DNA from: Tigriopus japonicus
Lineage: Eukaryota; Arthropoda; Copepoda; Harpacticoida; Harpacticidae
NCBI GenBank assembly: GCA_010645155.1
Contig: CM021312.1
Span: 8,242,685-8,306,684 of the forward strand
Reading direction: 5' to 3'
DNA length: 64,000 bases
The first letter of the stretch is position 1; the number at the start of each line of letters is the position of its first letter. The notes under the pieces were generated by a model. It did no database searches. It was not told the origin of the DNA and saw nothing but the letters and a program-made list of their open reading frames with translations. Shown here in pieces: positions 22,851 through 33,514 of the stretch. The translations under genes were made by a program, and so were the position numbers.

Positions 22851-25165
22851 TGAGGGAAGGGAAATGGGAATAACTTAAAGGCAAGGGCATTAGCGAAAAA
22901 AAACTCGAAAAAAAGAATAAGGACAAGATTTTGCGTTGGCGGCCCTGAATTGCATTCATGCCTCGCAACCCGGTCTGCAGGGACTTTTAGGTCGGTCATG
23001 GTGTCACGTACCAGAGTTGGCTCTCTTGAAAAATAACCAAAAATAATTGAAGGTATATTTTCGGCATCATTTGTTTTGAATAGGGCCTGACAAAATATAA
23101 CGGACCGAAAATTATTCCATATTTCATGATGATTAATCAAATAAATTATATCTTAAGAGTTGGTTAGCTCGAAAAATTAATAGTTTCCTGTCAAATGGTT
23201 TGTAAGAACTTTCAGGTGCAAGAAACCTTTGCCCCATGTCATAAAAAAAGTCACAAGGGCGTTCTGTAAAATGCGAAATCCCTGAAACTGCCCAAATTCT
23301 CATGAGCCACCTACCCTTGATGAACGTACCTTTGATATTATTTCATCCCCTGGCGATAAGATTTTTGAAGGTCCCGTGCATATGTAATTGAGCCTCGAAA
23401 AAATCATATTTGACAACTTTGTTATAACAGAAAATATCTCAAATAGGTGAACAGGTTTTCTAAATTTATCTGCAACGGGGGCTCAGCCAACCAGGAACCC
23501 CTGAGCCAACCCTGAGAGGCAGGAACCCTTGCTCATCTCGACAGGACCTCTATAAACAGGACAAGATGTCAAATTTCCCTAAATCTTATCAAATCGAGAT
23601 AAGGCAATGAAAGTAGCAATTTATGTGACGTAACCAATTAACGCATGCTTTCAAGAGCACAATTCAATATAACTTTAGTACAATAATTTTCAAGAAGTTT
23701 CATACGGGACTTGTCACCAGCCACCAACGTAGCTGTCAATTTAAGTCTGCCACTTATCAGCTGACTACCATGTTCTGTTTTTACAGCACTGGTAGCATTG
23801 GAAACCTCTTTAAGAGCCTAAGATAATGATTTAAAATGGATAAAAAAAAGACAAAGGATTTCAAGTGAATGAAATCAGGACCATGTGAACTTTTTGTGAT
23901 AACTTGTGGATCTCCCAACAAAACAATGTTTCTTCTACCCTACAGCGCAACAAAAATCAATTTAAAATCATTCCTGTCAACCATAACCAGGAAAGGACAA
24001 TCCAGAATTGATGATCTCCAAATTGCATCTTTTTAGCAATTTTGTTAAGTAAGAGTTGCAAATTTTACAAAAAATGATGGTCCTCAATAAAATAATCACA
24101 ACCAGAGGTCTACATGAAAAGCACAATTAGTGTCTCCAAGGTCCACTATTTTGGAGTTTGTCAGAGCTTCACAGCCTATTATAAATTGTTTTGAAACCTA
24201 GGAGAAGTTGTGGCAAACAGTTTCCTAAGGTGAAATAATCCACAACTAGACATGGAGATCAAATAATAAGATCAAAGTTCTGACACTCTTCAAGAACACG
24301 AAAGTATTTGTGGACATAATGACCAGATATTATTGGCAGTTGTTGGCAGCTGCATCTTACATTTGACCCTAAATTTGAGGTAGCATGATCAAGTAACGGA
24401 CTTGCCAAAAAAGGTAGGACAATATCCATAGGATTACATTGAGCTGAGGTTAGTCAAGATTTCAAAAATGGAGAACACTCAAAGGGCATGGCAACTTAGT
24501 GCCAAACATTTCACCGCTCAAAAGGAAAATGGATGACGTGATGGCTGGCTTCATTGGTCAGTGGAGGGTCAAACAAGGGATGGGTGACACTAAAGCGTCT
24601 CTAGGTAACACGGACATTTTTGGCATCAACGCCGACATTAACACTAGCCAAATGGTCAAAGTTGACACTGACACCGACACCAACTGTGAAACAGTGCATG
24701 TAGTATTTTTCATATTTTTGAAAAAATCACGAAACCGAGTAGGTATTTGTAGAGTACTCCCTCTTTGCTCCTCTTTTTCTCTCTATCTGATCTTAACATG
24801 TATATCTCTTTCTGCAAATAAAATCAGTTATCCAAATCACTCAGGAGTATTGATGGTATTGATGCCAAAGGGCGGTGTCCACACGACATCGAAAGTTCGA
24901 AACCAGCTTCTCGCCCATCCTAAGTTTAACCATCCAACACCCAACCTCCGACCCAAATACATATCACACAACCTCAACCGGGTGCGAGGTGGCAAAAACT
25001 TCCAACTTCTTCTCGTTCTAGACTTTTGTTCTGTGTGTGTATGTACGTAACTGGCAGTGAATCGGGAACGACGTCCGTCCCAAGATTTCCACGCAATTGA
25101 CCCTTGAACTCGCGAGAGCCCCAATCCGGACACGCCTCATGCCTTACGCACCTCCCTTAATCTGA
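22851..25165. other. Intergenic, upstream of MARCHF6
   Basis: No gene recognised in 2.3 kb. The right end must hold the MARCHF6 promoter and 5'UTR; no TATA box stands out. ORFs in 24499-25133 lack motifs. Confidence 0.45.
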
Positions 25166-28100
25166 ATGATGTCTCTGGACGAGGACATGGAGGACGACAA
25201 CCAATACCAAGGTACAAAAAATCCCGGATTGAATCCGTTTCTTATAGGGTTCTGTTAATGCTTTGATTTTGTAGACGTGTGTCGCGTTTGCCGTTGTGAG
25301 GGCAGTGCCGATCGACCGCTCTTTCATCCCTGTATTTGTACGGGGTCCATCAAATTCATCCATCAAGATTGTCTGCTCCAATGGCTGAATTATTCCAAGA
25401 AGGAATATTGCGAATTATGCAGTCACAATTTTTCTTTCACGCCCAGTAAGTTTGAGGACCAATCGATCCATCGATGGGTTCCAAATAATCATGATGCTCA
25501 TATCTCTTTGATTTTAGTCTATTCGCCGGATATGCCCAAGCGTCTGCCTCTATCCATGGTTTTGTCGGGCTTTGTGGGCACGGTGGCCAAGGCCTTGCGC
25601 TTTTGGCTGCATTATACGTTGGTGGCCTTGGCTTGGTTGGGCGTGGTTCCATTAACGGCGTGTCGGATTTACCGCACGCTCTTCACCGGATCCGTGTCCT
25701 CCATTCTCTCTTTGCCCATCAGCATGTTCTCCACGTAAGATTGGCGATTAATTTTCAAGGGTCCGGATATCCCATAAACGATAGTCTTTTATAGGGAAAA
25801 TATCACCTGGGACATCTTGAAAGGCTTCGTGGTGGTCTCATTGACCTTGATGGCCTTCATCGGCCTGGTTTGGCTGCGGGAGCAGATTTTACACGGCGGG
25901 GGTCCCGAATGGTTGGAAATTGACTTCCCCGAGGGTCTGGCTCCCTTACACGATCCCTTGGGACCGGATGAGGCCGAACCCGATTTTGAACCCGCGGTCC
26001 CGAGGGCGGATGAAGCTCTTCAGCCCGATTTGCCCGTCATAGCCCATCCCATACCCGTGGAACCGGACGCGCCGGAAATTGATCCGGATGAGCGTGTGGG
26101 TGGTCCGGTTCCGCCTTTGGCAGAGGGAGGCGTGCCGATTGAAGCGGCGGATGAGGAGGCCGAGGATGGGGGTGGGGATGTTCAGTTGGGCGAGGATGGA
26201 TTATGGAATCCCATGGAATGGGACCGAGCGGTCGAGGAACTCACCTGGGAGCGTCTCTTGGGATTGGATGGGTCGCTAGTGTTCCTGGAACACGTGTTCT
26301 GGGTCGTTTCACTCAACACACTCTTCATCTTGGTCTTTGGTAAGATGATTTATCTGGACAAGATTGAAATGACTATCCCCAAACTGGGTTTTCCATCCAC
26401 TTCCATTTTGTTTATCTATATTCTTCAATTTTATATATATTTTTGCAAATAAGAATTTAGTTTAACTAACTAACGTTATTTTGCATAGTATTTACAAATA
26501 GATTGCAATGACTTTTTCACAATTTTGTTTTTTAAGTATTATTGCTTCATTTTTTCATATTATCGTTAAAATCACATGCATCCTTTGGGTATCTTCAAGA
26601 TGCGATATTTAATGGTTAAGGCGGGCGTGAACTCGAGCAAGTCCTGTCTCATACTTGATTGAACTCACTTTATTTGCAGCATTCTGCCCATATCACATTG
26701 GCCATTTCACACTGATGGGCTTCAAGCTGAAGAAGTTTACCTCAGGCGCCCATTTCGAAGGGATGCTCATTACGCTTTGCGGCTATTGCGTCATTGGTTT
26801 GAGTTTAGTGGGCTTGCATTTGGTTGCGAGTTTGATGCAGTTCCGACGATTAGCCCGAATCATGGGCTTGTGTTATGTGGTTGTCAAAGTGGCTTTGCTC
26901 ATTGTCATCGAAATACTGACCTTTCCCATGATTTGCGGGTATTGGCTGGATATTTGCTCCTTGGCCTTGTTTGATGCCACCTTGAAAGTAAGTTTATCAA
27001 TTTGATTTCCATAAGAACGAGTTAATAATTGTCAGAAAATTTGTGGTAGAAAAGAAGAAGTGATTTCTGAAAATGTGTTCAAGGTTTTTTTTCTGATATA
27101 CTTGGTTTCGATTTTTTTATTTTTCGTTGTCAGGCGCCTATTTTCGAGACTTGATTGCTTGTTGACGTTACCTCTTATAGTTACGAACAATGGAACGAAG
27201 AAAAAATCTCATCAAAATATTCCTATATTTCTATTTTTTTTTAAATTTTGAATTAATGTAGGATGTCGCAAGGCAAACTATTGTGTTTTTTGCTGTTCAT
27301 ACCGTTTCTTTTCCTGTTTTCGTTACACTTAATCGAAACCGAAAGTCTCGCCAAAAGTGGTTCCAGTCCATTTGTGCTTTCAGATCCAGTTTCATTTATT
27401 GTTAACAAATGCGCATGTTTACTAACATAGCTTACAAAATTGATAAGTACTTAGATTTGGCCATTTAAGCAGCTTTCTCTTGAATCTCACACCGAGAACT
27501 TTTCTTTCAGGACCGTCAAAACAGCTATCACCAATCGCCCATGACTTCCATCTTCATCCACTGGATGGTGGGCTCTGTGTTTGTGTTTTATTTCGCATCA
27601 TTTGTCATCTTGATCCGTGAAGTGGTTCGTCCAGGCGTTTTGTGGTTCCTCCGCAACCTCAATGACCCCGACTTCAATCCCATCCAAGAGATGATCCATC
27701 TGCCCATTCTGTGCCATCTTCGGCGATTCTGTTTGTCTGTGAGCATTTTTGGGATGTTCATTCTAGTCATGTTGTATTTGCCTTCGCGCATCATCAAGAA
27801 CATTTTCCCAAAATTCTTACCCTATCAAACAGCACAAGTCACGTAAGTTTGTGGGTTTTTGTCCCATTTGTCCTTGAACAACACTTTAACTAAGAGGACG
27901 AGAAGTCGGTGTCCGGATTAAGATCATTAATATTTTTAGCGTAGAGAATGTACGCAGGAAATCGTGGGAGAAACGTGCGCCTTTTGGTCTTAGTAATAAT
28001 CTTTTGGTGTCTTTCCCACAATACTACACCCAATTTTCCATGGTAAAACTAAACCAAGAGTGTTCACTAATCTTGCAGAGAATCTCAAATCGATGAGCTC

Positions 28101-31100
28101 GCCATGGAACTTTTTCTGCTCTTGGTGATCTTACCCACGATCCAAGACCAATATCACATGCAAGGATGGCTGAAGGCCTCGATCAAGGCCTGGTGCAATA
28201 CCATGTCTTGGATCTTCAACCTGCGATCCTATTTATTTGGAGATGCGGACGTGGAACAACCACAGAACCCACCACCACCACCACCACCACCACCACAGGA
28301 AAATGGACCTCCCATGGGTGGTCCAGCTGAGGAACCTGTGTTGCCTGATCCTGAACCAGCAGCCAATTTGGATCCTCCACCAGCTATGGGCAACAATAAT
28401 AATAATAACAACGACAATATTAACAATCCTGTTGAAGGTTTGGGCGATGCTCATCAAGCTCTGCTTCATCGACAAGGACCCAGTGAATTCCAGCCTTACC
28501 TCAAACCGTCAAAATTTCCCCTGAGGGTAAGATGAATGAACGATATACTGACTAGATTTTAACTGAAGGGTGCTAATAAATTTGTGTCAAGTTTTTAGTA
28601 ATAGAACATCATGTCAACATCAAAAATAAGCATATAAATAATTTATGTTCATGAAATTCAATTATGCATACGTTAAGAGCCAGAAAGTTTCTTATATCCG
28701 AAACAGAAACAGAAAGCAGCTGACTACATAGTTATGTACATAATTTACCCTAAAGTTCTTATTACATGAGGCTTGAAAATTGATGATCGAATTTTGTAAA
28801 CTTGGAAAATATTTAGTTTTGAATGTGTTTTAGCAGGAACGATTTTAGACCTTTCCTTCAACCACCATTCTTTACTCGTATGAACTGCACGTATTTATAG
28901 AAGCAAGAAGGGTCTAACCCATAAAAAAGCGGCGGAATTTTCAAGGAAAAATGAGTTTCGTGGAAATGTATACTTTGTATGTATGTTTAAACCTCTATGA
29001 GGACTGCAAATTGATGCAAGCTAATAGTGTTTCTCACCCTGAAAAGTTTCAGGGAGAGATTAAGGCTCAAAATAAGATCTAAAAACTCCATTTCATGGTT
29101 AAACGAAACATAATGCAAATATGGTGTGTGCTTTTTTTTCTGTACCACGTTCAAATTGAAAGGGTACATTGTACCTTAACCACTATCCTGTTACCCCGTA
29201 CCTCGCCAATCAAAACTAAAACTCTCCACTAGCCATATTGCTAGCTTTTTTCCTTCAAATAGTTGAGGCAGGTCAAAGTTGGGTTGGGCAAAACAATGGG
29301 TTACTTCTCATATCGGATGAGCCTGACTTGAATGGCATTATGATTTGATTCTCGATCGGTTGGTATTGTTTTTTTTTCCAGATCGCGGGTCTGATTGTGA
29401 TGATTATCCTTTCGTTGTTGGTCTTTTCCTTGGCCTGCATGCTCATGCCCGTGTGGGTGGGTCGGCAAGTGTTTTCCATATTCCTATCGGAAAACCAGAA
29501 GGTTTACGAGCTCTACACAGCCGCTACTGGTCTCTACGTGTGTCTGGTTCTGATCAAGGGGATCACCTTGGTCGTATCCTGGACACAGCAAGGATGGGAA
29601 CAAATGTCAAAGAAGATTACACAATGTGTAGGCGTAGTAAGTGACTACCACATCCTCTTGACACAATTTTCAATGTTGTTTAATCCAAAAACTTGGACAG
29701 AGAGGCGGAGGTCTAAATATCATTTCACTTTTAGGACATGGGCCTTTTGTTTCAAGACACATTTGTACAAGTTATCAGCTCTATTGAGCATGTAAGTGAC
29801 ACGTTTTAAATTGCAGAGCTGAGTTTATTTTTCTATTTTCAACTCGTTAGTAAGAGCCCAATCCTTCAGCCTTTTAACAAAAGATGAAACCAGAATTTGA
29901 ATCATTATTAGATTGGTCGATAGATTTATAGATTTGATCAAGAGAGAAAAAAAGCGTTAATTGTGTTAAACAATCATTAAAGTCTTTTCGTTCATGAGAC
30001 AAGAGTGTGTCTATATTGAATTTAAAAAAGTGAGAAAAGAAACCTTTTGGGGCGAGGATAAATTTCTTGGCTTCTGGATTTCTTTTCATTTTTTCAAAAT
30101 ATTTATCGGTCATCACTTCATTTGATCCAAGTTTCCCTTTCTGCCTCTCTCTCAACTTTCAAGACGTTTGTTCGTCCTCACTTCTTGACTTATTATCCGA
30201 TCAAATCTCGAGTGTCATTTCCAAATACCCATGTGTTCTCGATCTCTGTTTCCAGGGCGCTAGAGCGGCAGTGGCGTTAGTCCTTTTAGTGGGAGTGATT
30301 CCCTTATTGTTCGGCATCCTTCTGGACGTCGTGGTCTTGATCCCATTGAGAGTGCCCGTGGTCCAATCTCCCATCTATTTCCTGTGGCAAGATTGGGCTC
30401 TCGGGGCGATGTACACCAAGATCAGCGAGGTCCTCGTGTCCATGGGACCCGATTGGTGGCTCAAAGCCGCCATTGAGCGCTTCTACAATGACGGTCTCCG
30501 AGGGGTGAACCTGTCTTTCCTGATCTCCAGCTTGGTGATCCCCGTTTGTGCCACTTTGGGCATGGCATTGGCTGTTCCTTATGTGGTGGCTCATAATCTG
30601 GCACCTTTGATCGTGTCGGATGAAGCGATCTTGATCAGTACTCAAAGACGGATTTACCCCGTACTTCTGATCCTCATCTTGGTCATTGGACTGACCCTGA
30701 TGCAATTGAAGCAGTGCAGGAAACTGTACGAACATATCAAGAACGACAGGTAAGACGGAGAAAAATGAGTCCAACATCTTCTGCAATGTTGACATTTGAT
30801 TTAGAGTAGATATCTTGCTTGCTTCTTATGAAAATGAAGCGGAACACATTTTTCTACCTTTTCAAAGAATTTGACCCAAGACCAAATGATCCCTTTCCGT
30901 CTTAAACGTTTTCTTTTTGGGACAATGTTACGCTAATCTTTGACCAAACATTGACCTTAAATTGAGGAAAATGAGCCTTAAAAAAATTTAGATGAATCAA
31001 ATCGCCGTACTCTCGCATCTCAAAACCAACTAAATTTGATATCATTTTTTTCTAGGTATTTGGTGGGTCGTCGCCTCGTAAACCATAACCATCCGACCAC

Positions 31101-31155
31101 GCCTGCACCAAATTCGGAGACACCGCCCACGACAGCCGTGGCTCCACCCACTTGA
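25166..31155 (+). CDS. MARCHF6: MARCHF6/Doa10-type ER E3 ubiquitin ligase, 971 aa, ten exons
   Basis: Exons: 25166-25211, 25275-25445, 25518-25734, 25795-26339, 26680-26987, 27511-27842, 28079-28526, 29382-29636, 30256-30749, 31056-31155. All have GT-AG borders and matching phases. Residues 18-64 form a RING-CH zinc domain (C18, C21, C35, C37, H45, C48, C61, C64) with the family signature CTGSIKFIHQ. Next come YSPDMPKRLP and HYTLVALAWLGVVPLTACRI and many membrane helices, as in human MARCHF6/TEB4 and yeast Doa10. The C terminus keeps the conserved YLVGRRLVN element. Known family role: ER-membrane ligase degrading misfolded proteins and sterol enzymes such as squalene monooxygenase. Oddities: a long acidic/proline-rich loop in exon 4 and poly-Pro plus poly-Asn in exon 7. 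The start is one of two adjacent ATGs. Confidence 0.96.
27255..27400. mobile_element. Relic of the TTTCGG MITE in MARCHF6 intron 5
   Basis: Contains TTAATCGAAACCGAAAGTCT followed by a degraded CGCCAAAAG and TCCAGTCCA, in the order seen at the left end of copy B. Boundaries cannot be fixed. Confidence 0.4.
28680..28770. mobile_element. Relic of the TTTCGG MITE in MARCHF6 intron 7
   Basis: Contains CCGAAACAGAAACAGAAAGC followed by AGCTGACTACA, matching CCGAAACCGAAAGCAGCTGATTACA in copy B with decay. Its presence shows the family was active long enough ago to leave eroded intronic copies. Confidence 0.45.
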
Positions 31156-31198
31156 ACCCCTTCTCCGAAATGAGAGGGCCCAACCTCTGACATCCACC

Positions 31199-31204
31199 AA
31201 ATAA
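31199..31204 (+). terminator. MARCHF6 polyadenylation signal
   Basis: AATAAA 44 bases past the MARCHF6 stop codon. The next gene (cytochrome b5, opposite strand) ends its coding sequence about 300 bases further, so the two genes are convergent with very short 3' ends. Confidence 0.7.
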
Positions 31205-31507
31205 AGACAATCCACTCTGAAGAGCTGCAATGAAATCTATTTTTCTTCGCCTATCCGAGGTGTGCGTGTGTAAATGGCCTCAGATAGGCTCACCATGAAA
31301 CTATTTTTGTCTCCTGTGATAACACGACTATCACGGCGAGGTCGGGGTGTAAAAATGACAACCCATGTGCATTGATAATTGAATCTACCTACTGATTAAA
31401 TCACAATTCTGATGGATAGTGTATTCATTTCAGTTGCTAGTTGATAAAAGTTTTTCTTCACGAAAGAAAGAGACGTGGCACGGTTAGGATTGTATGACGC
31501 ATGCTCT

Positions 31508-32363
31508 TTAGTTGAAATACAGCCGGTAAATGAAGGCCGCAGCCAAGGCCAAACCCACAGGGAGCAAATAAGAGGTCCAAGAGCTCTCATCCGAAGAGGT
31601 GTTGCCCGAACTCCACACACGAGGTCCCTTATCGGCCTCGCCCTTTCGATCCGACTACAAATAAAGAAACCCTCAGCTCATGAACAAGCCTTCTATCAAG
31701 AGTATGTTACTACTAATTAAGAACCACGGAATTTTCTGTACAAATAAATTACATTCTTCTTTCGACAAGACAATCCTTGCGTTGATTTTTTTTGTTTTTC
31801 AACTGTTGTGAATGCACGAGTGAAAAGTTATGCTTTTTCAAAGTTAGGTATTGAATAAAGCATAGAATGAATGAGCTCGCCCTTTTGAAGAAAAGCAATT
31901 AGCTCATCCATTCTGTAAAGGATTAAGTCTTACCTCCAATATTCAATAGAGTTGAAATTTGAAACTGTGCAAGATGTCAGAGAAATTCAGCGGTTCTTGT
32001 ACCAAGATATTACCTCTTGCAATTCTCCAATGAAATAATCTTTGAGCATTTCGCGTGCATCCGTGGAATGACCCACATCTTCAAATGCTTCAGTGGAGAT
32101 TTGTCCTGCATTCTCGATCAAAACCTCTTCACCTCCAGGATGCTAAAAATGGAAATGACCCTCTAATCGTTGCGGTTACAAAATGACCCTTGACCTCCAT
32201 GCTTGTCATGTGTTCAAATCGGATCCAAGTTCGTTTTATTTACCTCATCCAAGAATTTAGTGACATCGTAGACTTTGTCGTGAAGCACGATCCAGATGGA
32301 TTTCTTGTCTCCATTCACATTCTTATGTTGAGATACCTCTGCCAATGAGAATTGCTTGGCCAT
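31508..32363 (-). CDS. CYB5: Cytochrome b5, membrane-anchored, 131 aa, three exons
   Basis: Exons on the minus strand: 32244-32363, 32014-32142, 31508-31654; all junctions fall between codons. The 40-residue first exon starts [13 protein letters not shown] and ends [11 protein letters not shown]. Exon 2 opens with HPGGEE, the first axial heme ligand (His41), and contains the second in EDVGHS. Exon 3 gives a polar linker and a C-terminal anchor ([21 protein letters not shown] minus its ends). This is the standard plan of ER tail-anchored cytochrome b5, which passes electrons to desaturases, hydroxylases and P450s. Length matches the family (about 130 aa). The polar tail after the anchor is short (RLYFN), which fits an ER rather than a strongly basic outer-mitochondrial form. 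Confidence 0.95.
31800..31925. mobile_element. Half copy of a foldback MITE in cytochrome b5 intron 2
   Basis: Shares GAGTGAAAAGTTATGC, AGCATAGAATGAATGA and CTCGCC blocks in the same order with 53916-54128. Only the left part is recognisable. Confidence 0.55.
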
Positions 32364-33514
32364 TTTGTGAGGATAGCTTTTGGGATTGGACGATCGTTCT
32401 CAACTGATGTGTTGGTGGACTTTGAGGCAAACTCACAAATCACAAGAGGATGATTGTGAACGTTCTCGCGTTTGTTGAGTTGATCTGCTGCCTTCAAACA
32501 GTGAACGCTGACAGGGCCATTTGTGTAATCTTAGCCGATCTAGGCTCGACTATGTCTGTGATGGATAGAAATAGTTAGTGCTGAATTTCGGTTTGGGAGA
32601 CGAAATAGGAATGTTTTTTTGGTTATATGATACGGTCAAGAACTTTTGAGGAAGACAGTGGACAAAATAATGAGGGGAAACATAGTTTTTGTCAAATATT
32701 CACCTGTTGATTTAAACATTTTTGGCTCAATTTGACGGGTCAAGTTATTTGTTTGCAATATTTATATGTGTAATTGCCTCTGTTATAGCGATTAAGTGTT
32801 GACCAATGACAATTTTGGTGCAAACACTCCCAGTTGAGATAAAATTCTGCTTCAAATTCCGTTCTATTCTTTCTATTTCCGTGGTCTTATCTTTTCTAGG
32901 CTCTACTTTGAAGTGATATCTCTGTAATATTATTGCATCGTCTGGCCAAATTGGCAAAAAGGTCGCATCAGCTGACAATAGTTTTCGGAAATTTTCCTTT
33001 TACCGGTTGAAACCGTGTTTTCAAATGCGGTTTTTGACGGTTCCTTCAGCCTTTCATTTCTGGCAGACGCCGGAGGCAGCTGAAATTTTCTTTACCAATT
33101 TGCTATAACACTTGCCAAATTTTATAAACTTGGCGCTTAATACAACTTATTCGATTGGACTCCGTTTCTCTTCAGTTTCGTTTAGCATAGAACTACTCAT
33201 TGAGGATGGCGAATGCTGCAAAGTCGACAAATTCTTTGTTTAAAAGAACCTTATTCTATAGAAATTTTGTCATTCATTTTTTTCCTCGTATCGCATTAAG
33301 GCATTGTTTCACTCCCAAGTGGATTTAATATACTTTTCATGACCCAAGATCCTTTTCATTCTTTGAGTTAAATATAAAAAGAGCCATTTGTTTGATTTGG
33401 CACAATTTTGACCGTTGCTTGGCATTGATTTCTCAAATTAAAACGGCAACTCTGCCAGATCGTCTTCCAAACAACAAAACACCAGAATAATATCTCAGGA
33501 AGTCCCTTGGGGCG
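32364..33514. other. Divergent intergenic region between cytochrome b5 and INTS5
   Basis: The two genes are transcribed away from each other, so this 1.15 kb must contain both promoters. I see no other gene. No TATA element or CpG-rich block is obvious. Confidence 0.5.

Noticed and set aside
28229..28475. Gly-rich and Trp-rich minus-strand ORFs
   Set aside because: Reverse readings of the CAC/CCA and AAT repeats in MARCHF6 exon 7.
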